A stretch of 64,000 nt of DNA from Ursus arctos (taxonomy: Eukaryota > Chordata > Mammalia > Carnivora > Ursidae). The translations under genes were made by a program, and so were the position numbers. The notes under the pieces were generated by a model. The model saw only the letters and a list, made by a program, of their open reading frames with translations. It made no database searches and was not told the DNA's origin. The stretch is from contig NW_026623050.1 of NCBI RefSeq assembly GCF_023065955.2, positions 24,014,501 to 24,078,500 on the forward strand. Direction: 5' to 3'. Of this stretch, positions 33,933 through 46,179 are shown in pieces (position 1 is the stretch's first letter; every line of letters begins with the position of its first letter).

Positions 33933-36904
33933 GGACGATGCTGTGAAGGACAGCTTGTATTTTCATGTACCCCGTTTTACCGCTTGGGGTTTTACACTCA
34001 GCTCTCATGACTGGCTGTTTGGGCTTGGAGAAGCGGACCCCTTCTGACTCTTCCTAGTGCACTGAATGAGGTTGGATCCATTGGTTGAACTTTGAGGTTC
34101 CATCAGCTTTGAAGTCTCTGATCTGTGACCCTCATCATGGCCAGCAGGTCCAGACAGATGTCCGTATATATGTTAACACCCTGAACTCCCAGCTCCGTTG
34201 CCTTTTTTTGGTGCAATTTCCCTGATCTGGAGGTCTCACATTCCCACAATCATTTCTCTAGGCCAAATTTTAACTCCTGTGTGGATACTCTCCTATCTTT
34301 CCTGCATTATTTCAGCTTTGTTTCATGTGTCTCCCCTACCCAAAGGCCATTAAAGGCTAAGAATTTCCCTGCCCAGCTTTCAAGACCTCTGGTAATCTCT
34401 CATTCTCACGTCAACTCTTTCACTTTCCCTTACCCTGTGCGCTATTTTATTGAGTCCGCATTTCATAACTAGGCTACAAATAATGGCTTCTCCAGTTGAG
34501 AAATTATATATATATATTTATATATTCATTCATAATACATGTAAATAAACTTCCAAAACTTTAGTACTAGTAGGAATCTAATTGTGACCCACTCAAAACT
34601 GAAGGCAACCTACCTTCACATTGTAATCGATGTCTACCAAGAGAGAAACTATTCACTTTTCTTTTTCAAACTTAGCTGAAGACAGATCAGAATAAATAAG
34701 CCAAACGATGACCAATCCACTGAACTCCAAGAGGGTACTCTGCCTACTGTTTAGCTGTTAAAGGAGCATTTTCTGCAGTGGACGGACTCTACATCATCAC
34801 AAAGCCCAGCTTTTACTCTTTGTCAACAGTAGAAAAACTAATGGGTTTTTTCTTCCCCAACGTTAACAGGCAAGTAAACTTATCATTGGAGCCTGTGGCC
34901 AGTTGGGAAAGCACCAAGTGGAGTGAGTTCTTGCTGTGACCCTTTTGTAATTCCAGTCCAGTGTGAGTACCGCTATGGGACCATCAGAACACCTACCGCG
35001 ATCAAAGTGCCAGCTGTTGAGGTGTGTGCGAGTAATGAGGACTGACGGGAGCACACGTGAGCAAAGGTGAGCGAGGACCACCGCACCCCCGCCCGGGCAA
35101 AAGCTGGTATGTGTGGTGACTAACCTAAGCAGAAGAACAGATTTCAACTGATGGAACGAAGTTCCAATGAAGCTAACTGGATTGAGCACCGAGTGAGTAG
35201 TGCAACAGACCGTGTTCCTCCAATCTCCTGTCGTGTCTCTTCACGTATTTAAAGGACTCCTTTGTAAGAGTAGATCAGTATTAGTTACACGCAGAGACAA
35301 AACTGGGTTTAAGTTTTGAGGGCTGGGTAGGATGTTGACTTTTAGAAGGAAAGCCATGAGAAAGGGGGGAATCAACATAACCAAACTTGACTGGAGCAGA
35401 TTACGTGCTGGGTGGTAGGGAAGGCTAGGAAGAGAACCTGGAACTGATTACTAGGATGGGCTGCAAAGATTAAGTGTCAATGTGAGAGTCAAGGATTACA
35501 CTAACATGCTGAGGAAATACTACAGAAACAGAGCACCGAGTTAGTAGGTCAGGCCAGCCAACAGTACCTTACAACAAACTCCTCACCCAGGGAGTTGTAA
35601 CAAAATCTACTGATACCCTTTATAGGATTTTAAATTCCCAAACAAATCAACTTCAGCCCTATTCTTCCTTCTGTAAGATCTCAGTGACTATTACTAGCAA
35701 AAAAAAAAAAAAAAAAAAAAGTTTAAATCATGACTTAACCAAAAATTTCTACAACTACTATTTACTATCAACATACTTGTCCCCTAACCATTACGTTGAA
35801 CCTCCAAAGTAAAAAGGCTTTGCTTTTGATTAATTGCAATTAAGAAAAACCCTAATTATATATCCTTCGATAATAGAGGTTGAGTTTGTTTCTTAATCTG
35901 CAAAAAGGGAACAAAGGTCTTCTGAGGTTGTGAGAGATTCCAGGAGAATCTCTGTAACACATATAGCACTTGGTCTCCCTCATAATAACGTCAGTTACGC
36001 TTGCTATTATCTTGCAAACAGTCTGTGCTGCTAAACAGATCAGACTTGACTGAGCACTGATTGCTTAAAAATGACACTTGTTATATGACGTGCTTCTACA
36101 AATGAAAAAAGAGGGACTGTGTAATACAAAGACCTATTTACCATTATAATAGGTTTATTTATAAAAAGCTATTTTGCTGAAAATTATTGCCAACTCTATT
36201 ACCTCTTGGCAGTATTATCTTTCAGAGAGAGAGAGAGGTAATTTTTCATCCGAGGGTAGCTTTGGCAAACTAACCGAGGTGACCACAGGCGGGGCTGTGA
36301 GGAGCCTACCCTCACCAAATGATCAACAGTGTCAGATCCTCATTAAAAATAGCTGGTCTTGCTTCCTGTATCGCCAGCTGCTAAATTTCGGTTACCTACT
36401 ACCCGGGGCCGATACTCTCCCTCTGATATTTTAGAAAACCCACATTTTTCATTATATATACCTAGAGTGACAAACAAGGAAAACTTTTTTCCTTCAAAGA
36501 TATGGCATATATTCGATAGGACTTTTTATTGGAAGTCTAGTAATTAAGATGTGGATCATGTTAAAATATATGAAAAATGACCAATATAGCCAGCTGAAGA
36601 AATTACTTACATGTCATGGAGAGACTGTTGCTAGGTTTTTTAGTTTTGTTGTGGTTATGGAAGCTGTGTAAAGATTGTCTAACTTTTCCTAATTGTACTT
36701 AGGCTTTTCACACCAATGATTGGTTTTACATTTTTAAAAAAGGCATATTCCAATCCAGAATTTGGTTTTGCCCTACTGATGAAACTAACTTCCCTTTACA
36801 GAAAAGAATGCACTTCCTAATTTCCTTTGTAAGGAAGATGGTGCTCACTCAAAATGCTTATCTAATATCTTCATATTGCTAGCTTAATAGCTCTACTACT
36901 TATT
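33933..36904. other. GTF2A2 3' flank, no gene recognised
   Basis: Contains a (TA)n stretch (about 34507-34525), an A tract of about 22 (35699-35720) and further TTTATT hexamers near 36149 and 36527. No repeat family was identified with confidence. Confidence 0.45.
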
Positions 36905-37185
36905 ACTCACATTGAATTTTAAAATGAGTTTATTCAAGAATGTTCTTAGGAAGGCAACAATATTTGTTATTAAAAAAAACTTCTGTTTCTTCATGCTGAA
37001 AAGGTAATGTAAGAGGCTATAGTTATAAGCTTCTTTCTATTGGAATTCTGATAGTATATATAGCACAGTGTAGTCATTTCTGCGATGCTAGAATAAATAA
37101 AAAAAAAAAAGTCTCTTCTATGCTTCTCTTCAAAAAAGCGATGAATAGTAACAGAAGATGACATAAAAAAGCCATTTTTTTCCAT
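36905..37185 (-). other. GTF2A2: GTF2A2 3' UTR
   Basis: This is an AT-rich, repeat-free stretch downstream of the stop on the minus strand. The first canonical hexamer after the stop is at 36934-36929, giving a 3' UTR of about 270-280 nt. Later hexamers near 36527 and 36149 could give longer forms. Confidence 0.65.
36929..36934 (-). terminator. GTF2A2: Candidate poly(A) signal of GTF2A2
   Basis: The plus strand reads TTTATT, so the minus strand reads AATAAA, about 250 nt after the stop codon. 'TGTGAGT' follows about 20 nt downstream on the minus strand. This is the first canonical hexamer of the 3' UTR. Confidence 0.6.
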
Positions 37186-37211
37186 TCATTCTGTAGTATT
37201 GGAGCCAGTAT
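37186..37211 (-). CDS. GTF2A2: GTF2A2 exon 5, coding part (C-terminal TGSNTTE and stop)
   Basis: A 26-nt coding tail follows acceptor 'gtttcctag'. Its first two bases (AT) complete the Asn codon begun in exon 4; then come TGSNTTE and TGA at 37188-37186. It is far too short to call alone. Support comes from the exact match to the known C-terminus and the correct splice phase. Confidence 0.95.
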
Positions 37212-40200
37212 CTAGGAAACAGAGGAGAGAAAGAGTAAATTCAAGAAGCAACTTAAAATTTAAATATTTTGAGAGTATCTTTGAAAAATAAAACAGGAAC
37301 TAATGGTGGTGTTGGTGTGAGGGGTGGGGAAGAAGAGAAGGTAAGGCTGAGGGAAGCTGATCAAGGAACTGCCCTGAGAACTTAAATAACTTTCCTTTTA
37401 AGGCATAGGTAAGAAGACAATTCTTAGCTCTCCATATTTATGCTACTGAAAAACCAAATTATATTATTTGGTTCATTACATAAGTTATACTGATTGGGTT
37501 CCTAGAGCTGCTACATGACCATTTTTTCCCCTCAGGTCCTCTACTGTCCCCCAAATTTTAAACCACAAAGGACCATAACATATATAATCAGAAGAAAATT
37601 GTATTTTAATTCCTGGTGAGAAACAGACCAAAATTCCAGCCACTATCACACTCTTCCTATCTCAGAAAGCTGACTTTTAGAAAAAATGGGCTTATTTCAT
37701 AGTAGCGCTCCCTTTATCTGATCACTAAGGAATGGTAGTTTCTATATTTTAATTTTGGAAAGAAAACATTCTAAGATTGTATTCTTTTCTGCTGACAAAC
37801 TACACGGAACACAACTGAAGTTTTTCTTGAATACTCAACAGTTTTTTCTTCGAGATCAGTGAATACCTTGTGCTGGAAGCAGGGCAAACTCAGAAACTGT
37901 GGCAATAGGTAAAGCTGATAAGCTACTTTTCATCTACTGAATTTTGGAAAAAACAGCTAACCTTGCATCTGTAGGCAAGAGTAGCTGTGCTGTCCAACAT
38001 GGCGGCCACTGAGCCACTGGCCAGCTACATGTGGTTATTTTATAACTGATAAAATTAAATCAAAAATAAAACAGTTGCCTTACCACATTTCGAATGCTTA
38101 AGAGCCATATGTGGCTATTGGAAAGTACAGATAGAGAACATTTCCATACGTACAAGGTTTATTTCACTGAATAGTACTGGTCTACGTCATTAACTTATTT
38201 GGACAGAGATATGGAAGTTATAAATTAATGCCCAAATTCCACAGTCTAGTAAAAACTTTATCTCAGGGTTATGAGGATGCTATTAGTCTAAACTAGAAGA
38301 AAAATATGAAACAAGTATACATTATCTGATATAAAGAAATGTTATCTTGTAATCCAGAACTACAAAATTACATAGGTCTTTTCTGTCATGACAGCAAGGA
38401 AACAAAGTATTTGATAAGTATCTTAAAAAGTCATCCTTGCTTAAAGTTCTTAGAGTGATGACTCCTAGCTAACCTTCTGAAAAGTAAAGTCATTGAAGTG
38501 TTGCTAGTTTCAGAGACTTTCTGATATCTGGAAGAGACAATTTCTTTAAGAAAAAGGGGGGGGGGCCAAAGTATAATAAGACTAGAAAGTTATACAATAA
38601 AATCCTAATGTAATCTCCAGATGGTGTTACAAATTACGCTTCTCTTCTGTGTGCTCTTCTGTCTTCTCTACATTTTTTCATTGATCAGCTTATTTCTTTT
38701 GAAACCCAAAATACATAAAATAAGATAACCTAAGAAATTTAGGGTATTTTTCTACATTTTCTTTTGCTTTTCAAAACACCCTCCTTCTTAGAGAGTTTCA
38801 GGAACAGCTGTTTAGACACAAATGGTTCAGATCATAAAGTAAAAATATACTTAAAATATAATTAGCAAAAAGGAAATAACTAATCATGGAAGAGAAAGAT
38901 GTATAGTTTTTGAAACATTTGACTTAAACAAGGTCCTAGATTGGGAATGGATATTTACCATTGTACCTGACAAGGTTCTTAAAATCTTTTAAATGATTAA
39001 AAATATAAAATATATAGGCATCCAGCAACACAGAAACTAGGATAAATTTCAAAATTAAACACTTCAAATTGCAACTGACATGGGGGGAGAAATCCCGCAG
39101 CTTGCTTATTTTTAACCCACACAAATTCAATCTGTGGAAGCAGTCTGTGTCTTATGAAATGTTCACACCTAAAGTCATTAAGACGACTGTCTGAGAATTG
39201 AGATCTAGAATTCAGAATTCAGCTGAGATGGAAGCCAGATCTCCAGGCATTTCCCCCCATAATTTCAGACAAAGATTTTTTAAAGACTCACAAAAACAAG
39301 ATTTCAAGTAGCTTTGCTTTCACAGTAATTAGGTAAACACTTACTTTTACCATCACAGGCTACAATTTTCACTTTATCCACTTTGATAAGTTCTGTCACC
39401 TCTCTGAATTCAACGTCATTCAATACAAAAGTCCACACGTTATCGCAGAATCTGTATGTATTTAGAGAGCCCTTTAAAACAAAACAATTAGACATACCAT
39501 GAAGTCATTTTTTTCCCAAAAGCAATCTGAGAACTCAGCTACCAACTACCTAATTCTCAAGGTAAACATTAAATAGTCCTACTGTTTTAAGATTTTCCTT
39601 AATTTTCATCCTATCACTTAAAAAAACCGCATCCTAGATGAATTTATTAAGAGTTAAATACTATAGTTAGCAGCCTATTATCAGCACTGTTTGAGTCTGC
39701 AAATTACTTACCTGAAAGGTGAAGAAAAGTTGAAAGGAAATTTGAATTTGTATTTCTACTGCCCTCTTGTGGCAATATGATAAAAGTTCACCTTTCTTGC
39801 AGTAGAAAATCCACACAACTTTTGATTCCACCCAAATTTAACTATTAATAGACTGTTGACCAGAAGCCTTACTGAAAACAAAGGCAATTAATACATTCAG
39901 GGTACATTCTATGCATTATATTGTGTATTTTTACAACAAAGCTACAGAAAAGAAAATGTTAAGAAAATCCTAAGGAGAAAATACCTTTACAGTACTGTAT
40001 TTATTGAGAAAATCTGTATGTAAATGGATCCATGTGGTTAAAACCCATGTTGTTCAAAGGTCAACTGCATTTGATTGTATGTGTTAACCCTCCGGACGTG
40101 TACAGAAGCAGGGAGCACCCAGAAACGTTCAATTTTAACCCTGCGCTTCACTCAGATGAATTACTGTATTAGCCACAGAAACGACAACGTCCTGTGCAAC

Positions 40201-43200
40201 TGATAAAAAGTTATTTTCTCTTTTTAGGAGCAGGAATATGTGCTTGAACATTAAAAGGAAATTTTGGAAGAATGGAGTGAAAGTGCAAGGATAGACACCA
40301 ACTGAATACAATCAAAACTTGAGACACAGATACACATGGAATCTTCACAAATGAAATTTAGTAAGAGATTTATACGCCCCAAACCTTCAATTCAGAAAAA
40401 CACTCTGCAGTGTTACCCGAATAGTAAAAACTAGCCCAACTAAATGTTCTATCAAGTGAGAATGATTCGGGAAACTATGACGGTTATGAATGACTTAACA
40501 AAATTTTAAAAATGAGTAATTATTATTGGACTATGCTAGGCTCTGAGGATACAAATATGATTCCTTGTCATCAAGAAGCTTCGGGTAGCAGGCGAGAGCA
40601 TTAAAACAAAATACACAGTATAGCAGTATTATGAACGAGTAATAAGCTAGGGGCACCCAAGGGTATGGAACACATTGGCCACAGAAGGCTTCTCTCACAA
40701 AGTGAAGTTTGAGTTTTGAAAAATGAGTAAAAGTCAAGGGAGATAAATGGGACAATAAGTTCCAGAAAACTAAATGTGTCAAGAGGTCCCAAAGGGAAGG
40801 AGGTCCTGGAGAACCTTTCGCTGTATCCTAAATGTATTAGGTCAATGAAGGATTTTTGAGCAAAGCAGTAACATCAGATTTGCATTTCTGATAACATGAA
40901 TTGATTTGGGGGGGGGGCGGCGCTGACTGGAGGCAGAAGAGCTGATGCCTGAGAGAGGTGAGAGTGGCTTTACTATAGGAGCACAGAGGTCAACAGAAGT
41001 GGAGAGAAGGGCGCCTGGGTGACGCAGCTGGTTGAGACTGACGCTGATCTCAGGGTCATGAGAGTCCCTTGTCGGGCTCTGTGCTTGTCCCTCTCACTCT
41101 GCTCCTCTCCTACCCTCTCATAAAATCCTAAAAAAAAAAAAAGATTCCCTGATAGGACTTGACAACCCGCTGGCTATGGTGGGGGGACAAAATTTGTTAC
41201 CTCTCAAGAGTCTGGCTCCAATAACAGTGACAAATCCAAAACTTTTCAGTTTAAGATCTAAATCACCATGTGCAATAAGCAGCTGGGGTGTGGAAGAAAG
41301 CCTAGGAGCACGAGCCGACTGACTTTAGAGCCAGAGGGTTGGAGTCATTCATTCAAGGAGAACAGGTGGAGCCCTAGCTAAACCTAAGGAATACCAACAA
41401 CTGAACTACAAAGGGTCTGAGAAAGAGAGGGGTGAAGAATGGCAGCCAGGGTAGCATGGTTTCAAGGGAAGTATGGGCTTCAACAAAGACGGTTAATCAA
41501 CAGTATCACAAATGATGCGTCAGGTGTAGCAATAACACAGGAAGAGAAGTCCCAGTGGAGTGGTAAGATTAATGCATGGAAAACCACGTAAGACCTACTG
41601 CTAGGTTAACAAAGAATTATATATATATAAAAAATTAGATCTCCTTAGCTACAGTCTGAGCCTGTAGAAGGCTACACAGCCAAATGCCAATTTTCATGTT
41701 TATTTCTAGCATCCCTGATCTTGTGTGTAATGTTACCGTCACACCCAATGAGTGATAGCTATGCCACTAATCTGAAGTGTGAACATTCACTTGCAAATAT
41801 ATAAGTGAAATTGTTAGTTATATAAATACAGCAATTTCACAATAAGTGAAGCATATATATTAAATGCTTTCTAATATTTAGATTAAAATAGACAACAATT
41901 AAGAGAGCTCATTGGCTAGATAACTTCTGAGCCAACAAAAGCTTAATAAAATGTGAACACAAGAAGAAATTAGATGATAAAAAAAATTCTAAAAAGATTA
42001 TATTAAGATTTTGAGAGTGAGCACATGAGAACGAGCAAGGGGAGGGGGAGAGGCAGAGAAAGACAAGCAGGAAGCCCGACACGGGGCTCAATCTCAGGAC
42101 CCTGGGATCATGACCTGAGCTGAAGGCAGACGCTTAACCAACTGAGTCACCCCCTCTCTTTAGAATCCCGAATAAATGTAAAATCTTTCTTATGTTTATT
42201 TAAATATCTACTTCCCTGTCTTTATGAGAAAGTCATAATCTAGTATCTCAAGTATAGGGATTCAAGAATCAAAAATTTTATTTAAAAAATGTATTGGAAG
42301 GAACTTCTTAAATATTAAAAAATAATTATATTTGGCTTTGGTCAAGTAACTGATCTGAACAGTAACTGACCTGGCAAACTGTATCTTGAATGCACCTCTA
42401 ATAAATACATGTGTTTTTTTTTCCCCATTAATCTACAACTGGGCAACAGTCTTTCATTAAAATATCTTAATACATGTTTATTAAAGAAATGGAACAGGTA
42501 GGGAATTCAGAAGGGTGATTTTTCTTGACCATTAAATCTTTTAATGCTTACCTAATTACTATCTGAAGTTTAGTATTTCAACATTGTTACTCTCGCCTGC
42601 CAGCGTACATCTCTCAAAAGCATACGTTGACTCTTTAAAGGACTAGTTCAGTATGAATGTTCTCCCTAAAAATTAGTTCAAGGTTCTTGGCAAATATATA
42701 TTTTGACTTCTTTTGCTAATAAATTTTAACGCAAATTGTTAAAATCTTAATTCTCATACTCAAGTAGATTTTTTCCCCCTGTAACATTCTACTTAAATGA
42801 TCTAGTTATATGAAATTCATATGAGGATTAAAACAAAAAAAAGCATGTTACCTAAACAATATAGATTTAAACGTGATCTAGCAAAATGCCTTTGAAAATT
42901 AGAAATTACCAATGTGTGATCTCTTCTGCCTTTATGTCTCACCAAGCAAAATAGGTTATTTGCAAACATTCTGGACTTAAAATTGATCAAGTGAAGTCTG
43001 CTGTAATGGGAGGGGTAGGTAATGAAAGCCTGAGCTTAGAACAGTAAGAAAAGAAAAAACAAGAACAGTAAAGTCAGATGGGCTCAAAAACTAATTATTT
43101 CTAGCTATTGGAAAATAGACAAACTTACAAAACACTATGCAAGAGAAATGCAAATGTCCAATTATGTTTAACTTTAGCTACAGAGATCCAAACTGGAAAC

Positions 43201-45094
43201 CAACAATACAACCAGAAAACTATTAGGTATCAACATGGATCAATTTCAAATTAAAGCATCTTGGCAGATTTGTACACATGGTTATACAAAACAGCAACTA
43301 ATTTTGCAGAATCGTTATTGTTAAAAATTCGAGAACATACTGATAAAATTTTATAAAGATACATTTTACTCCAGATCACTTTTAGGCATGTGAAACTGGT
43401 AAGAGACTTATTATATAACATACATGGAGACTTTATCCCTTCACTAAATTTGTTGTCTGCCAACCCAGTATCCACAACCTTGCATGGCATGTAATAGGCA
43501 CTGAAGTGTTTGTTTGTTGAATAAATTTTAAAGAGCAAATTAACCTCTGTGTTTTTCATATACTGTAACCTTTTAATTTCTACTTTATGGTATCCCTTAA
43601 AAAACATAGGCGTAAGTATTATATAACAGTGTACAATGATATTTGATTATATTTATCTATCAATATCGATGTGGTAAAATTACTTCTATTCACCGTGATA
43701 CTTTCAATGGGCCTTTAGTTTGAATTTACCCTCAAGTTGAGAAAGACAATTTTGTTCAGTTCAGGATTATTGTTCAAATGAGATGAAGCTATCAGACCAT
43801 TATCTATTACCAGTTCAGGTCTTCATAAGAATAGGTGGGAGGCAACATGAATGTACTTCCATGGAATGGGTGAAGATCAGAGTTCGAAAAACACAAGTGA
43901 GCTTTACGGACTAGTCTGTCACTTACCTTCAGTCCTGCAGGTAATGGTTCGGGCGTTTGAAATCTCAGTAACTCTTCAGGGAAGGCAGCCAACGTACATA
44001 GGCTGATTTGTGAAACAATGGGATAAAAATCTACAAACAACTCTATCTCACAGTAAGTGGATAAATTTAGTAAAGTATAATTATTTAACAAATTCCAAAC
44101 TTTGATTAAACCATCGGGTCCTTTTATGATTCATAAATATGTAGGGGTCCTAAAAAGCACTGTTGTAACAACCACTGGTGCAAGCTTCTAGATTTAGGAA
44201 AATATCCTTACCCTGAAATTGACTCTGTTCCTGACCCTCTGCGCCAATGCTGAATTTATAGCTTTATCAAACTGAAGTAGAACTTGAAGGGCAAGTTGGG
44301 GGGTGATCTGTTGAGACTGAGAAAAAGTAAAGGGTTTAGATTAAACCTAATTTAGAATTCAAACTCATTCCCCTCTTAGGGAAGGACACTAAAGACAAAA
44401 TACGTATGAATTATCATCTAAAATTTAAAACTGAGGTTAAGCAGAGCCTCTTAAACTAGACTCCCTTGTTCTTCTTTGCCATACTGACAAGGAGTAAAGC
44501 CTGACAATGTTTTCTTGCACTGTCCTCACACAAACATAATTTTGAAAAGAAAACATGCCGTGATGTTACACTGCCAGGACAAAACTCCATCACTCCTTTA
44601 GTGTCCGGCAAGAGGCATATGATAGATTGAAAGAATGAAGTTTCTTTCAAAACCTAATTTCATCAAAGCTCATAAAATACATGAAAACAAATGGTGTGCT
44701 TAGATGAGTTTATTTTAAAAGGTTATTTCTCCTCAAACTGAAACACAAATTCAAATTTAAATCTCAAAAGACTTTATCAAATTGTGCAAAATTATCTTAA
44801 AGCTACACAGACTATGCCTTATAAATAAGAGAAAACCAATAATCTCAATTTTTATACTTAACAAAAATCTTGAAAATTTAGGCATGTTAGACTACGTCAT
44901 AATCTTCATCATATTTTATGCCCTGTACTCAGGATGGGATAAATACTGACTCGCTGGGTCAAAGAGTCGAGCAAAACTTACTGCAGACTAATCTAAATAG
45001 AAGTTGGTTTGTAGTCTCCCACCTGTATGAGCTCATCAAGGCTCTCCTGGAGACTGTTTCCCAAAGTGGTATTTCTGTATAACTGATATGCCAT
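37186..45094 (-). CDS. GTF2A2: GTF2A2: transcription initiation factor IIA gamma subunit (109 aa, spliced from 4 coding exons)
   Basis: TFIIA gamma joins TFIIA alpha/beta to stabilise TBP on the TATA element in the RNA polymerase II preinitiation complex, in the nucleus. The coding segments, read on the minus strand, are 45094-45023 (24 codons, MAYQLYRN...ELIQ), 44316-44212 (35 codons, SQQITPQ...VNFR), 39471-39345 (42 codons plus 1 nt, GSLNTYRF...CDGK) and 37211-37186 (N completed, TGSNTTE, stop). They join to 109 codons, the known length of the family. Every junction has AG/GT consensus: donors gtggga, gtaagg and gtaagt; acceptors ctcag, aaag and cctag. Residues about 1-50 form the helical bundle with TFIIA beta and about 51-101 the beta-barrel that contacts TBP, as known from TFIIA structures. 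Intact frame and intact introns show this is the gene, not a processed pseudogene. Introns, 5' to 3', are about 11.4 kb, 0.7 kb, 4.7 kb and 2.1 kb. Confidence 0.97.
37212..39344 (-). other. GTF2A2: GTF2A2 intron 4
   Basis: Mostly unique AT-rich sequence with one hAT-type remnant at 37984-38179 and a poly-G tract near 38558. No extra exon was seen. Intron 2 (44317-45022) is 0.7 kb and shows nothing of note. Confidence 0.75.
37984..38179. mobile_element. hAT-type non-autonomous DNA transposon remnant
   Basis: Opens 'AGCTGTGCTGTCCAACATGG', contains 'GCCATATGTGGCTATTGGAA' and 'GAACATTTCCAT' and closes 'AATAGTACTG', matching the CAGTGCTGTCCAA-ended mammalian hAT elements. Exact subfamily uncertain. 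Confidence 0.7.
39345..39471 (-). CDS. GTF2A2: GTF2A2 exon 4 (beta-barrel)
   Basis: 127 nt, residues 60-101 plus the first base of codon 102, from acceptor 'ttttaaag' to donor 'AAAA|gtaagt'. It carries the near-invariant core '[18 protein letters not shown]' of TFIIA gamma. Reading through the donor gives an unrelated short tail and a stop, confirming that splicing is needed here. Confidence 0.98.
39837..40067. mobile_element. Tigger/pogo-family remnant (MER8/MER44-like)
   Basis: 'GTTGACCAGAAGCCTTACTG' and closing 'GTTCAAAGGTCAACTG' are shared with the element at 10799-11115, so the two are copies of one family. Confidence 0.8.
40510..41540 (-). mobile_element. L2 LINE fragment, reverse, with Can-SINE
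   Basis: 'GGATTTTTGAGCAAAGCAG', 'CATCAGATTTGCATTTCTG' and 'CTATGCTAGGCTCTGAGG' parallel the L2 at 21175-22860 in the same order. A poly-G run lies near 40909-40917. Confidence 0.65.
41010..41141 (+). mobile_element. Can-SINE, internally shortened
   Basis: 'GGGCGCCTGGGTGACGCAGC' head, 'CTCAGGGTCATGAGAG', CT-rich part and A-tail; shorter than full length. Confidence 0.85.
41990..42155 (-). mobile_element. Can-SINE, reverse, 5' end truncated
   Basis: AG-rich body, 'GATCATGACCTGAGCTGAAG', ends 'ACTGAGTCACCCC' without the usual GGCGCCCC. Confidence 0.87.
44212..44316 (-). CDS. GTF2A2: GTF2A2 exon 3
   Basis: Exactly 35 codons, residues 25-59, flanked by acceptor 'ttctcag' and donor 'gtaagg'. Phase is 0 at both ends. 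The exon covers the end of the helical bundle and the basic stretch [11 protein letters not shown] leading into the beta-barrel. Confidence 0.96.
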
Positions 45095-45096
45095 GG
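45023..45096 (-). CDS. GTF2A2: GTF2A2 exon 2 (start codon exon)
   Basis: The minus strand reads 'cttcctcctaag|CCATGGCATATCAG' and continues to 'CTCATACAG|gtgggag'. The ATG at 45094-45092 sits in CCATGG. It encodes residues 1-24. The acceptor is assigned to the AG at 45098-45097 after a pyrimidine-rich run; an AG further upstream would lengthen the 5' UTR without changing the protein. Confidence 0.95.
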
Positions 45097-45479
45097 CTTA
45101 GGAGGAAGAAATTGTTTTTCTTATTCAGGCTTGCATTGATGTCCTAAAAATTTAATATGAAAGTATTAAGCATTATAAACCACATATGTAATACAGTCTA
45201 CTTCATACATTCTAATATATGCTATCACAACTCTTAATAATTGCAAACTGCTATATAATTAAGACAAAGGTTAAAAATGACTTTTCTAATTTTTTGACAT
45301 AGGCATTTATACTCCTTTCTACAAATATACTTATTAAAACATACATCTTTACCATTTCTTTTAAAAGTCTGCCTTTTGACCTAATCTAGAATGAATTTAC
45401 CGTGTTAATCTCTCTTTACTGTCAGTCAGTGATCCAGACAATCTTTGGCTCACACTTGCAGGCCCTCCATTTTTTTCCC

Positions 45480-46075
45480 TTAACGTTTGGTATTTAGAGA
45501 GTGCCTACCAACAAGATAGCACTGTGATAGGCAGGAGGGAGAAGGAGATGAATAAGGATATGCTCCCAGACTCTCAAAAACTTTTACTCTACAGATGGTA
45601 ACAGATACACCAAACAGTATTTAACTCAGCAGGGAATAAGCACCGTGACAGATACACACGGTGTGTGATGGAGGCTACCTGTGGACTGAGTGAACTCGTT
45701 CACAAAAGCTTCCTGATTCTTCAAGCTAGACTTCAGCCAAGCAAAGGCAGAAGATGATCTTAGGCTGAAAGAACAGAATGAGTAAAGCCACAGGAGTATG
45801 AAATCATACAGTGTGTAGAGAGAACTATAAATTGTTCCACAGTATTAAGGTGGAAGTATGAAGAGGAAGTAGTAGGAGATGGAGCTGAAAAAGATGGCAT
45901 GGATGTATTTGTTCCAACAGGAGGGATGCCAGGGTGAATGTACTGGAAGATGAGAAGGAGATGAGGGCTTGAATAGGGTGACAGTAGTTTCGACAAATAC
46001 TGAGCTACAAGTCATATACAAGATCCCTGACCTCATGGCACTTTCAGCTTAGAGATGGACAGGAGACATACTCAG
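45480..46075 (-). mobile_element. L2 LINE fragment, reverse
   Basis: 'AGAGTGCCTACCAACAAGAT', 'GGAATAAGCACCGTGACAGA' and GA-rich continuation resemble antisense L2. Decayed. Confidence 0.5.
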
Positions 46076-46179
46076 GAGTTAGCAGGCAAAACTCAGCAAA
46101 AATAACGACTAGTTATCAGTCTTCACATTATATACCTGCGAACACTTGATACAAGAGATCATTTCTGCTTTCTTGAAAC

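Larger units (their letters stand above)
39472..44211 (-). other. GTF2A2: GTF2A2 intron 3
   Basis: Holds a Tigger-related remnant (39837-40067), an L2 fragment (about 40510-41540) with a Can-SINE, and another Can-SINE at 41990-42155. The rest, notably 42160-44210, is AT-rich with nothing recognised. Confidence 0.75.
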
